A stretch of DNA of 19,763 nt from SM23-32 sp964434535 (GTDB lineage Bacteria > Planctomycetota > Brocadiia > SM23-32). The stretch covers positions 1-19,763 of the forward strand of contig CAYSWA010000042.1 in the NCBI GenBank assembly GCA_964434535.1. The letters are read 5' to 3'. The notes beneath the pieces are model-generated. The model searched no databases, was not told the DNA's origin, and was given only the letters and a program-made list of their open reading frames with translations. Shown here piece after piece: positions 1 to 6,697 of the stretch. Each line of letters opens with the position of its first letter. Position 1 is the first letter of the stretch. The translations under genes and the position numbers were made by a program.

Positions 1-329
1 GCCAGCACGTCCTGGAAGGCCACATCGGTATCGGTACCGTAATCAAAGTTGACGTTGAGTGCGTAGAGCCCGGTTCGGGATGTCGAGTCCAGATAATCCA
101 GGTTATCCACCGTGGCCATCAGGCGTTCGACGGGATCGGCGATATCCTTATCCACCTCATCGGGCGTGGCGCCGGGCCACTCGATCTGTACCTTCACGAG
201 CGGGTAGGTGATGTCCGGCAGGAAGTCCACCGGCAGCCGCCACAGGCCATAGAGCCCCAGCACCACCAGGGCCAGGACGATGGCGCCGGTGGCCAGGCGC
301 CGCCCGACGGAGTGCCCCGTTATCCTCAT
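1..329 (-). CDS. RND-family efflux permease, N-terminal fragment (cut by window edge)
   Basis: This is the first 109 residues of an inner-membrane RND pump subunit; the rest lies beyond base 1. The protein starts MRITGHSVGRRL and has one hydrophobic segment (about residues 13-32). The RND signature follows: PVDFLPDI at the end of TM1, then VQIEWPGATPDEVDKDI and PVER, as in the porter domain of AcrB/CusA-type pumps. RND permeases use the proton gradient to expel substrates through an adaptor and a TolC channel, and both partners are encoded directly upstream. The ATG at 329-327 overlaps the adaptor stop codon (ATGA), so translation is probably coupled. The fragment is too short to separate drug pumps (HAE) from metal pumps (HME). 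Confidence 0.93.
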   Translation of the reverse strand, partial: MRITGHSVGRRLATGAIVLALVVLGLYGLWRLPVDFLPDITYPLVKVQIEWPGATPDEVDKDIADPVERLMATVDNLDYLDSTSRTGLYALNVNFDYGTDTDVAFQDVL

Positions 330-1615
330 CGGCCGCCCCCCGGGCCTTGCGCGGCGCCGGCCACGCGCACCGGCGCCCCGTCCCGCAGTTGCTGGCCGCC
401 GCTCACCACGACCTGCTCGCCGGGCTCCACGCCGCTGAGCGCCTGCACGCCCTGCTTCCGTTCAATACCGAGTTGAACCTTGCGCCGCACCGCCTTGCCG
501 CTTTCGATGACAAAGACAACCCTGCCCCCGTCAGGCGCCTCAAGAACGGCCTCGGCAGGAACTACCGTCGCGTCCTGAACTGATTCCAGTTGCAGCGCCA
601 GCCGGGCGAACTGGTGGGGCATCAGCTCAATGTCACCTCTGAGCGCCGCCTCGGCTGTCCGCGTGCGCATGACCGGGTCGAGCTGCGGGTAGACGCGCAC
701 CACCTCTGCCGGGAACGGCCGCCCGGGGAGGGCGTCGAACGTGGCCTCCAGGCCGAGGCCCGGGCGCAGGGCGGCGGCGGACCCCTCCGGCACGCTGAAC
801 CGCACCACGATGGAGGCGGGCGCGTACATCTCGATCAGGGGGCTTCGCGGCACGGCCAGGTCGCCGGGGCGCACGTGCACGCGGGTGACCTTGCCGTCGA
901 ACGGGGCCGCGATGACGCATTCGGCCAGATGCGCTTCGGCCAGGGCGAGCCTTGCCGACGCCTCCTTCACCGCGGCCTCCTGCACGGCGATCTCGGTGGC
1001 CGTTGGACCGGCCCGGAGCATGCGCAGCGTCTCCTCTGCGGCGGCCAGCTCGGCTTCGGCAACTTCCATCTTCTCCCGCGCCTGGTCCACGCTCTGCTGC
1101 GAGGTGAAGTCCTGCGCGATCAGCTCCGTCTGCCGCTGGTGGGTCCGGCGGGCCTCTGCGAGGGTCGCCTGCCACCTGTTGACGTTCGCCTCCGCCTTGT
1201 CGACCTCCTCGGGGCGGGCGCCGGCTTTCAGATCGGCCAGCCGCGCCTGGGCCACCGCCAGCGCCGCGCGCGCCGCCTGGACCTCCGCCCGGTGCACCTC
1301 GCGGTCGATCTCGACCAGCTTCTCGCCGGCCCCGACCTCGTCCCCCTCGCGCCAGGGGCAGTAGGTGATCGGCCCTTCCTTCGTGGCCGCGATCACGACG
1401 GCGTCGTTGGCCACCACCTCGCCCGTCAGTTCGAGCGTCCGCGCGATGGAGGCACGCCGCACCGGCGCCACTTCGACCAGCGGGGCCTTCTTCTGTTGGC
1501 CTTGCTGTGAGGACGCCGCTACGGCCGACTGCTTCCCCCCGGCGATCCAGAGCGCCATGCCGGCGATCACGCACAGAACGATGGCGGCGATCACGACTGT
1601 CCGTTTGTTTCTCAT
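326..1615 (-). CDS. RND efflux periplasmic adaptor (membrane fusion protein, HlyD/AcrA-like)
   Basis: This 429-residue adaptor links the RND permease to the outer-membrane channel. A basic N-terminus and hydrophobic segment (about residues 5-25) act as signal or anchor. The first half of the barrel-sandwich hybrid follows (EGDEVGAGEKLVEIDREV), then a long alpha-hairpin rich in Ala, Glu and Arg (about 105-225). The second lipoyl half reads APFDGKVTRVHVRPGDLA, followed by a beta-barrel and a membrane-proximal domain ending near EPGEQVVVSGGQQLRDG. Length and layout are normal for the family. It overlaps the TolC-like gene upstream by 4 bases and the permease downstream by 4 bases. No His-rich or Met-rich metal-binding extension is visible, so a metal substrate is suggested only by the operon context. 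Confidence 0.95.
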   Translation of the reverse strand: MRNKRTVVIAAIVLCVIAGMALWIAGGKQSAVAASSQQGQQKKAPLVEVAPVRRASIARTLELTGEVVANDAVVIAATKEGPITYCPWREGDEVGAGEKLVEIDREVHRAEVQAARAALAVAQARLADLKAGARPEEVDKAEANVNRWQATLAEARRTHQRQTELIAQDFTSQQSVDQAREKMEVAEAELAAAEETLRMLRAGPTATEIAVQEAAVKEASARLALAEAHLAECVIAAPFDGKVTRVHVRPGDLAVPRSPLIEMYAPASIVVRFSVPEGSAAALRPGLGLEATFDALPGRPFPAEVVRVYPQLDPVMRTRTAEAALRGDIELMPHQFARLALQLESVQDATVVPAEAVLEAPDGGRVVFVIESGKAVRRKVQLGIERKQGVQALSGVEPGEQVVVSGGQQLRDGAPVRVAGAAQGPGGGR

Positions 1616-3051
1616 TGTGACGGTCCTGCCTCATTGTCCACTGCAACCGGGCGCATCTGCGCCAGGGACCTCCCGGCCGCCCGCTCGAAGCGCGCCATCG
1701 CCGTGTGCCAGTCCAGCCGGGCCTGGATCAGCCCGTTGCGCGCGGCCGTGCTCGCCGTCTGCGCCACGATCAGGTCGACAATCGCCCCGGTGCCGTTCCT
1801 GTACTCGCCCTCGGCCACGCGGGCGCTCTCCTGGGCGCTGGCTACCAGCCGGCGGGCCGCCTCGACGGCCTGGCTGGCCTCGATGACCTGCCAGTAGGCC
1901 GTCCAGACCTCCAGTTCGACACCGCGCAGCGCGTCCTGCCTTTCGGCCACAGCCCGGGCCAGGTCCGCTTCGGCGCCCTGAACGTGGTACGGCCGATCGA
2001 AACCCGTGAACAACGGCAGGTCCGCCGACACGCCGAGGACCCACTGTCGCTGATCGGGCAGCAGGTGGCGCCCCAGCCAGCCGAAGGACGTGTCGAGCCC
2101 CAGGGCGGGCCAGTAGCGGGACTGCGCCAGCCGCACGGCGGCGCGCTGCGCCTGGACCTCGGCGAGCGCGGCCTTCAGCTCGGGGCGGCTTTGCGCCGCC
2201 TCCGCGAGCAGCGCGTCAACGTCCTCCAGCGCGCGCGCATAGGACTCTTCGGGAACGTCGGCGACCTGGAAGTCCGCGTTGGCGCGCAGGCCCATCGCCC
2301 GGGCCAGTTCCCCCCTGGCCACGTGGACGGCATTCTGGTCGCGGACCAGGGCCAGGTCGGCGTCCGCCTTCTCGGTTTCCGCCTTCAGCACGTCTGATTT
2401 CGCGACGACGCCGACCTTGTGCCGAGCCCGGGCGAGTTCGAGCTGATACCGGCGCTGCCGAACCGTCTCAGCGGCGACTTCTTCGAAGCTGCGGGCGGCC
2501 AGGAGGTTGTAGTAGTTCTCGGCCACGGAGAGGGCCAGGTCCTGCAAGACGGCGCTGTGGCGGAAGGTGGCGGCCAGCAGTTCGGCCTCTGCGCCCTCCA
2601 CCCGGGCCTCCCGCCCGCCGCCGTCGAACAGCAGCCAGCGCGCGCCGAAGAGGCCCTCGTAGCGGTTCTGGGTTCCCGTGTCGGCCTTGCCGTCGAGTTC
2701 CGCCGCGTCCCCGCGCGCAGCGCCGGCGCTGAACCCGACCGCGGGCAGGTACTCGGCCCTGGCCCGGCCGGCGCGCGCGGCCGCCGCGCGCGCCGCCTGC
2801 CACGCGGCGGCGGTCTGCGGGTTGTGCTCCAGGGCGATGCGGATGCACTCGGCCAGCAGGAGCGTACGTCCGGACAGGTCCGGGGCCGGCCCATCGGGCG
2901 CGTCCTCGCCACGGGCGCCGGCGATCTCGCCCTCGAAAGGCTCCGAGCGCGAAGGGGGCACGCGCTCGAACACGCCCCACGGGTCGACGCCTGCGCAGCC
3001 GGTCAGCAAGGCAAGGCCGGCCAGGGATAGGGCGGTCAGCCTGAGTCTCAC
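1612..3051 (-). CDS. TolC-like outer membrane efflux lipoprotein
   Basis: This 479-residue protein belongs to the outer membrane efflux protein (OEP/NodT) family and forms the exit duct of the tripartite pump. The N-terminus is a lipoprotein signal with lipobox LTGC (Cys19). Two OEP repeats follow, with family features such as ECIRIALEHNPQTAAAWQAARAA in the first half and SRPELKAALAEVQAQRAAVRLAQS at the start of the second. Heptad-like Ala/Glu/Arg helices are typical of the periplasmic barrel. Translation most likely starts at GTG 3051, whose GTGA overlaps the stop of the preceding metal-sensor gene. The end overlaps the adaptor start by 4 bases. Confidence 0.95.
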   Translation of the reverse strand: MRLRLTALSLAGLALLTGCAGVDPWGVFERVPPSRSEPFEGEIAGARGEDAPDGPAPDLSGRTLLLAECIRIALEHNPQTAAAWQAARAAAARAGRARAEYLPAVGFSAGAARGDAAELDGKADTGTQNRYEGLFGARWLLFDGGGREARVEGAEAELLAATFRHSAVLQDLALSVAENYYNLLAARSFEEVAAETVRQRRYQLELARARHKVGVVAKSDVLKAETEKADADLALVRDQNAVHVARGELARAMGLRANADFQVADVPEESYARALEDVDALLAEAAQSRPELKAALAEVQAQRAAVRLAQSRYWPALGLDTSFGWLGRHLLPDQRQWVLGVSADLPLFTGFDRPYHVQGAEADLARAVAERQDALRGVELEVWTAYWQVIEASQAVEAARRLVASAQESARVAEGEYRNGTGAIVDLIVAQTASTAARNGLIQARLDWHTAMARFERAAGRSLAQMRPVAVDNEAGPSQ

Positions 3052-3593
3052 GGGCTCGACTCCCTTCCGGGCTTCGCGGACCCGCGCCGCCCGGCCCCCG
3101 GGCCCGAGAGGCCCGTCATGCGACCCGGCCCGGGACAGCCCATTCGCTCGCGGATCATGGAAAACAGCCTTGCCTGCTGCTCGGGGGTCAACGCCTTCTT
3201 CTCGTCCAGCAAGCGGCCCAGCACCAGCTCCTGCATCCGCTCGTGGCCCTCCAGTATCTGTTCCTGCTTGGCCCGTATGGCATCCATGTCGGGCTGCGGG
3301 GCCGCCAGCAGTTCCAGCAGTTCATCCCGCAGGCCCTCAAGGCCCTGGCAGTTCTCCTGCGCCTTCCGGTGGAACTCCACGAGCCGCGGCTCTATCTCGC
3401 GCCACTGCTCCGTCGTCACTGCCAGCTCGCGGTGCAGGGGGCACCAGATCTCCGGTTGAGTTGCCTCCTCGGCGGCGGGCTCCCCGATCAGGTGAGCCGG
3501 GATCGCGTGCGCCGCCCACGTGGAAAGCAGGGCCGCGTTCAACGCTACCGAGACGGCCAGCACGATCGGGCGTGCTTTTCGCCACATGGTCAT
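3048..3593 (-). CDS. Spy/CpxP-like periplasmic heavy-metal sensor or resistance protein
   Basis: This 181-residue exported protein has a signal-anchor (about residues 5-28, MTMWRKARPIVLAVSVALNA). Helical segments follow that carry two copies of the LTxxQ-type motif of the Spy/CpxP/ZraP/CnrX group (LAVTTEQW and LTPEQQARL). Possible metal ligands are in WCPLHREL, ENCQG and MGCPG, while the C-terminus is Gly/Pro/Arg rich. In characterised systems such proteins sense periplasmic metals or act as chaperones, sometimes passing the signal to a membrane anti-sigma factor (CnrX-CnrY). Here it sits directly behind an anti-sigma gene, which fits that role. I chose ATG 3593 because it forms an ATGA overlap with the anti-sigma stop and has a GGAGGGGGAG ribosome site. 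The reading frame stays open further upstream, but only as a shadow of the anti-sigma gene. Confidence 0.82.
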   Translation of the reverse strand: MTMWRKARPIVLAVSVALNAALLSTWAAHAIPAHLIGEPAAEEATQPEIWCPLHRELAVTTEQWREIEPRLVEFHRKAQENCQGLEGLRDELLELLAAPQPDMDAIRAKQEQILEGHERMQELVLGRLLDEKKALTPEQQARLFSMIRERMGCPGPGRMTGLSGPGAGRRGSAKPGRESSP

Positions 3594-4099
3594 TCTCCCC
3601 CTCCGGCCGAGACGAGGCTCACATACGCGTCGGCCAGCGAACCGTCCGGCGCGTCGGCCAGGTAATCCATCCTGTAGAGGCGGACGGGATCGGCCTCTGC
3701 AACCTGAGCCGGCTGCGGCTCCGGGGGCTCCTGTCCGCGCCACATGTCCCGGCCTATCAGCGCCCCGATGCCGAAGGCCACGATCACGGCGGCCGCCACG
3801 GCCGCTCGCAGCCCGGCCGCCATGGCGGGCGCCCCGCCGAAGGGGCGCAGGATCCGCTCGCTCCGACGCCGCTGCTCCGCGCGCCCCCTGGCGCGCGCCA
3901 TCAGCCGGGCGTGGAAGCCTGCGGGGAGTGGCGGGGTCGCCTTCTGGCCGAGCCTCTCGTGCAGTCGCCGGGCGCGCTCCAGCGCCGGCGCGCACTCGGC
4001 ACAGGCGGCCAGATGCTTCTCCACGCGGGCATGTTCCCCTCCGCCGAGCTCCCCGGCCAGGTATGCCTCCAACCTTCGCTGTGCCGTCGTGCAGCGCAT
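3590..4099 (-). CDS. Zinc-finger (zf-HC2) transmembrane anti-sigma factor
   Basis: This 169-residue protein is likely to hold an ECF sigma factor at the membrane. The N-terminal anti-sigma domain carries the zinc motif Hx3Cx2C (His29, Cys33, Cys36), with an additional Cys3. A linker rich in Arg follows, then one transmembrane helix (about 92-115, AAGLRAAVAAAVIVAFGIGAL) and a periplasmic tail of about 50 residues. ATG 4099 is preferred because AAGGAGAAGG lies just upstream; an earlier in-frame ATG at 4162 has no such support. The cognate sigma factor would normally be the preceding gene. The nearest candidate on the same strand is at 6698-7237, separated from this gene by an oppositely oriented transporter cassette. 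The Spy-like gene downstream overlaps by 4 bases. Confidence 0.85.
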   Translation of the reverse strand: MRCTTAQRRLEAYLAGELGGGEHARVEKHLAACAECAPALERARRLHERLGQKATPPLPAGFHARLMARARGRAEQRRRSERILRPFGGAPAMAAGLRAAVAAAVIVAFGIGALIGRDMWRGQEPPEPQPAQVAEADPVRLYRMDYLADAPDGSLADAYVSLVSAGGGE

Positions 4100-4154
4100 T
4101 GCCCTTCTCCTTCTACCGGGTGTAACGAACTCGCGCCCATCTTCCCCCGGTCCG

Positions 4155-4179
4155 GACTGCATTCCCCAGAGGGTCTTCC
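4155..4179 (-). promoter_or_regulatory. Possible ECF-type promoter for the efflux operon
   Basis: On the minus strand GGAAGA (4179-4174) is followed after 16 bases by GTCC (from 4157). This resembles the GGAA(C)/GTC pattern of many ECF-dependent promoters. It would place the transcript start near 4148, about 50 bases before the anti-sigma ATG. The match is short and could be chance; it is offered because an ECF sigma gene is nearby. Confidence 0.2.
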
Positions 4180-4204
4180 ACTGTGGTGTGCGAGCCTTGC
4201 CTTA

Positions 4205-4384
4205 GGAGCTATTGCAGAACCCGGACCTACTGCGGCCGGCTGCGAAGCCGGATGGCCCCGCGTCGTTGACACACAACGTCCTCAGGCGTGGCCTCTGGCC
4301 ACGCCTGCGGGCGTTCTGTGCCAGCCTCCTTGCCCTCCGACTTCTCGCTCGGCCTCGCTACGGACATGGTCCTGCAATAGCTCC
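4205..4384. repeat. 180-bp foldback (MITE-like) element
   Basis: A 13-bp perfect inverted repeat, GGAGCTATTGCAG at 4205-4217 and CTGCAATAGCTCC at 4372-4384, bounds this element. The match extends imperfectly inward. Near its centre is a strong hairpin: CAGGCGTGGCC (4283-4293), loop TCT, GGCCACGCCTG (4297-4307). No transposase is encoded and no clear target-site duplication is visible. It lies at the left edge of the plus-strand CHR cassette. Alternatives are a REP/BIME-type element or a bidirectional terminator-like structure. Confidence 0.65.
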
Positions 4385-4448
4385 GCAGTCTCGCGCGACG
4401 TGCGTTCGGTTGTCGCGGTGGGGTGCCAACCGGAGGCGGAGGCAATCT

Positions 4449-4477
4449 TTGACAGGGCGTTCGCCGTCCTCTACATT
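4449..4477 (+). promoter_or_regulatory. Sigma-70-like promoter of the CHR cassette
   Basis: TTGACA (4449-4454) matches the -35 consensus exactly. It is followed after 17 bases by TACATT (4472-4477, 4 of 6 matches to the -10 consensus). The predicted transcript start is near 4484, upstream of the small gene and both CHR genes. It suggests that the cassette is read by the housekeeping sigma factor rather than the neighbouring ECF factor. Confidence 0.5.
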
Positions 4478-4578
4478 GGCGCAGGGAACGAATGTGGCGG
4501 TGCGTCCCTCCCTCTGCGGCGGACCTGACTGCCTGGAGGGCCTGTCGGCGCGGCCGCATCCTGGGCCTCAGCGCTCCG

Positions 4579-4878
4579 ATGAGACGGAGAACAGAAACGT
4601 TGAATCGCCATGCATTCTTGAATCTGCACGATGCCAGCGAGGCCAGGACCGATGAGGAGCGCATGGTCTGTCGGCTCTTGCAGTCTCAAGGGCGGTGCAC
4701 CGTGCACGCAATGGTTCGGCGCCTGGCACGGGCCATGTATGACGAGGCCCTGGAGTGCGGAGGTGGGCAAGCGGACATCGGACTGCTCGGGCCCCGCTTG
4801 TTCGAACGTGACGCGCTTGCCGTGCTGGAGCGGATGAAGGACAGGTGCCTTTCCGTGGAGGACGAGGAGGGGCAGTGA
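4579..4878 (+). CDS. Small protein of unknown function, coupled to chromate transporter
   Basis: I do not recognise this roughly 99-residue protein. It appears soluble and mainly helical, with no signal or membrane segment. Notable stretches are DEERMVCRLLQSQGRCTVHAM, which could be the first helices of a winged-helix-like fold, then DIGLLGPRLFERDALAVLERM and an acidic tail. Its stop overlaps the GTG start of the CHR-EIIA gene (GTGA), and a promoter lies upstream, so it probably works with that transporter. The start is uncertain. ATG 4579 lacks a clear ribosome site; TTG 4600 has GGAG about ten bases upstream; ATG 4492 and 4663 are also in frame. Coding status rests on the coupling and the frame length. 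Confidence 0.55.
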   Translation: MRRRTETLNRHAFLNLHDASEARTDEERMVCRLLQSQGRCTVHAMVRRLARAMYDEALECGGGQADIGLLGPRLFERDALAVLERMKDRCLSVEDEEGQ

Positions 4879-6038
4879 ACGGAGCCAGCCAGGATGCGTC
4901 GGAGAGACACGGCGTCTCATGCCTCAGTCTGTTCTGGACGTTCTTCCGCGTCGGCCTCACGACTTTCGGCGGCGGCTTCGCCATGGCGGCCGTGTTGAGG
5001 CATGAACTTGTGCTGAAACGAAGGTGGCTGACCGAGCGGGAGTTCTTCGACACGCTGTGCGCGGCGACTGCCGTCCCCGGTGCCGTCGCCGTGAATCTGG
5101 CCTTCCTGGAGGGCCGCCGCATGCGCGGCCTTCCCGGTGGCGCAGCAGCGGCCGTGGGCACAATGTGCCCATCGGTCGTGGTCATCCTGCTGCTCGCCCG
5201 TCTGGCCGCCCCGCACTTCGAACATCCCGTCGTTGCGGCATTCCTGAAGGGATGCGCGATAGCGGTGGCCGGCCAGATCGCATTCGCCGCTTTGGCGTTT
5301 GTGCGGGGCCTGCGGCGTCACTGGCATAATGCGGCTGTTTGTGGGCTGGGGCTGTTCATCCTGGCGATGGGACTGCATCCCGTGTGGGCAGTGGCTGCCG
5401 CCGCCGTGTTGGGCTACCTGATCATGCGCAAGCGCATGGCGCGGCGCACAGACGAGGCCGAGGCGGAACTGGACCTCCTGGAACTGATCGAGGGCATCAC
5501 GGCCCCCGAGTTCGTAACCGGCTCGTTTGAGGCAGACCTGAAGGAAGTCTTGGGCAGATCCGATGAGGCGATGTGGGCTCGTTTCGATACCCTCCTTGAG
5601 GAATGCCCCGTCCTGGACTCGAGCGAGTCGATGAGTGTGGACGAGTTTCTCGACCTGGCCGCCGAGGAACTTGCGCCAAGGCTCCATGCCGACGCCACGA
5701 CGCTGGCCTCGGCGCTCAAAGAGCGAGAGTCCAAGAGCAGCACCGTGTTGAACGAATGGCTCGCGCTGCCCCACGTTGTGCTGCCCGGCGGAGGGGCCTT
5801 TGAAATGCTGATCGCTCGTTCGCGAGCGGGCATCCGTTTCTCCCAGGAATCGCCTGACATACACGCCGCCTTCGTGTTGGTCGGGTCCGTGGACCAGCGT
5901 GACTTCTACTTGCGGGCCATCGCGGCCATCGCCCGCATGGCCGACAACAGTGATTCCCCTGGGCGCTGGCTGAAGGCGGAAGGGAAACGAGGACTGAAAG
6001 AGGCCGTCCGGCTGGCCGGGAGAACGGCGGCGGATTGA
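4875..6038 (+). CDS. Chromate transporter (CHR) N-half fused to PTS EIIA-like domain
   Basis: This 387-residue fusion has two parts. Residues about 17-185 are one CHR (ChrA) domain: FFRVGLTTFGGGFAMAAVL, then WLTEREFFDTLCAATAVPGAVAVNLAFLEGRRMRGLPGG, and several membrane helices ending before LIMRKRMARR. An acidic linker leads to a PTS EIIA type-2 domain (about 240-385). It contains ALKERESKSSTV, LALPHVVLPGG with His300 at the phosphorylated position of EIIA-Ntr/EIIA-Fru, FSQESPDIHAAFVLVGSVD, and YLRAIAAIARM. CHR proteins move chromate or similar oxyanions. EIIA modules on transporters are thought to be regulatory. GTG 4875 is chosen for its AGGAGGGG ribosome site and GTGA overlap with the small gene; a frame extension to ATG 4845 is less likely. 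The CHR half has PGA where the family usually has PGP. No PTS phosphotransfer partners are in the window. Confidence 0.9.
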   Translation: MNGASQDASERHGVSCLSLFWTFFRVGLTTFGGGFAMAAVLRHELVLKRRWLTEREFFDTLCAATAVPGAVAVNLAFLEGRRMRGLPGGAAAAVGTMCPSVVVILLLARLAAPHFEHPVVAAFLKGCAIAVAGQIAFAALAFVRGLRRHWHNAAVCGLGLFILAMGLHPVWAVAAAAVLGYLIMRKRMARRTDEAEAELDLLELIEGITAPEFVTGSFEADLKEVLGRSDEAMWARFDTLLEECPVLDSSESMSVDEFLDLAAEELAPRLHADATTLASALKERESKSSTVLNEWLALPHVVLPGGGAFEMLIARSRAGIRFSQESPDIHAAFVLVGSVDQRDFYLRAIAAIARMADNSDSPGRWLKAEGKRGLKEAVRLAGRTAAD

Positions 6039-6118
6039 ACTGCGCCTGCTCGTCATAGCCGGCTGCATCCTGGCCGCCCGGCGGCAGGCCCATCGGTCAA
6101 CGAAGGGGCAAGGACGAC

Positions 6119-6661
6119 ATGCAGAAGTTGTGGTTACTGACAGCAAGCTTGGCCATCATAGGCATCGGGGCCTACGGGGGCGGCCTCGTAACCGTGCCGC
6201 TGATCCAGCGAGAACTGGTGGAGTCTCACCAGATGCTCTCCATGGATGAGATGACCAGGATCCTGGCCATTGCACAGATGACGCCCGGCCCGATTGCCAT
6301 CAATGCAGCTACCTTCGTAGGTTATCGAGTGGCCGGTCTGGATGGCGCTCTTCTTGCCACTACCGTCGTCGTCATGCCGGCCATCGTGATCCTTACGGTC
6401 TTGTTGTACCTCCGCGACCGGCTATCGCAGGACCATCAGCTTCTGCACGGGCACTTCGTGCGGTTGCGCCGCGGTTTGCGGGCGGGCGTATTGAGTCTGC
6501 TTTTCTTCGCAACATGGTCTTACGGTCGGGCTGTGGTGACCGGCCTGCCCGAGTTGGCGATCGCGATCGGCGCGTTCCTGATTCTCACGGCATTCGAGGG
6601 GAAGATTCACCCCATCGCCGTAATCGCAGGCTCGGGTCTGGTCGGACTTCTGATCTTCTGA
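6119..6661 (+). CDS. chrA: Chromate transporter, short-chain CHR protein (second half)
   Basis: This 180-residue single-domain CHR protein complements the preceding fused half; short-chain CHR proteins are typically encoded in pairs. It shows IGAYGGGLVTVPLIQRELV, then MTRILAIAQMTPGPIAINAATFVGYRVAGLDG with the intact PGP motif, and four to five further hydrophobic helices (for example TTVVVMPAIVILTVLLYL and the last 40 residues). ATG 6119 has AAGGGG/AAGGA upstream, 80 bases after the previous stop, so the two are probably co-transcribed. In residues 50-75, 12 of 26 codons end in A or T, far more than in thrC, which suggests different ancestry. The true substrate (chromate, sulfate or another anion) cannot be read from the sequence. 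Confidence 0.93.
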   Translation: MQKLWLLTASLAIIGIGAYGGGLVTVPLIQRELVESHQMLSMDEMTRILAIAQMTPGPIAINAATFVGYRVAGLDGALLATTVVVMPAIVILTVLLYLRDRLSQDHQLLHGHFVRLRRGLRAGVLSLLFFATWSYGRAVVTGLPELAIAIGAFLILTAFEGKIHPIAVIAGSGLVGLLIF

Positions 6662-6697
6662 GAAAGGGCTTACGGCGATCCTGACCGGGCCCGGAGT

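Larger units (their letters stand above)
4100..4578. other. Intergenic region between divergent anti-sigma and CHR cassette genes
   Basis: This 479-base stretch has no convincing gene. It holds the leader of the anti-sigma operon, a 180-bp inverted-repeat element (4205-4384), and a sigma-70-like promoter (4449-4477) facing the chromate-transporter cassette. Open frames across it on both strands look like chance frames: they have no start signal or recognisable protein features. Confidence 0.6.

Noticed and set aside
2678..4528. Long plus-strand open frame (616 codons) over the TolC, Spy-like and anti-sigma genes
   Set aside because: It is low-complexity Pro/Arg/Ser/Ala sequence opposite well-supported genes, as expected from high-GC shadow frames.
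6685..6694. CCGGGCCCGG palindrome after the second CHR gene as a terminator
   Set aside because: A 10-base self-complementary run with no loop and no T-run is not a credible intrinsic terminator.
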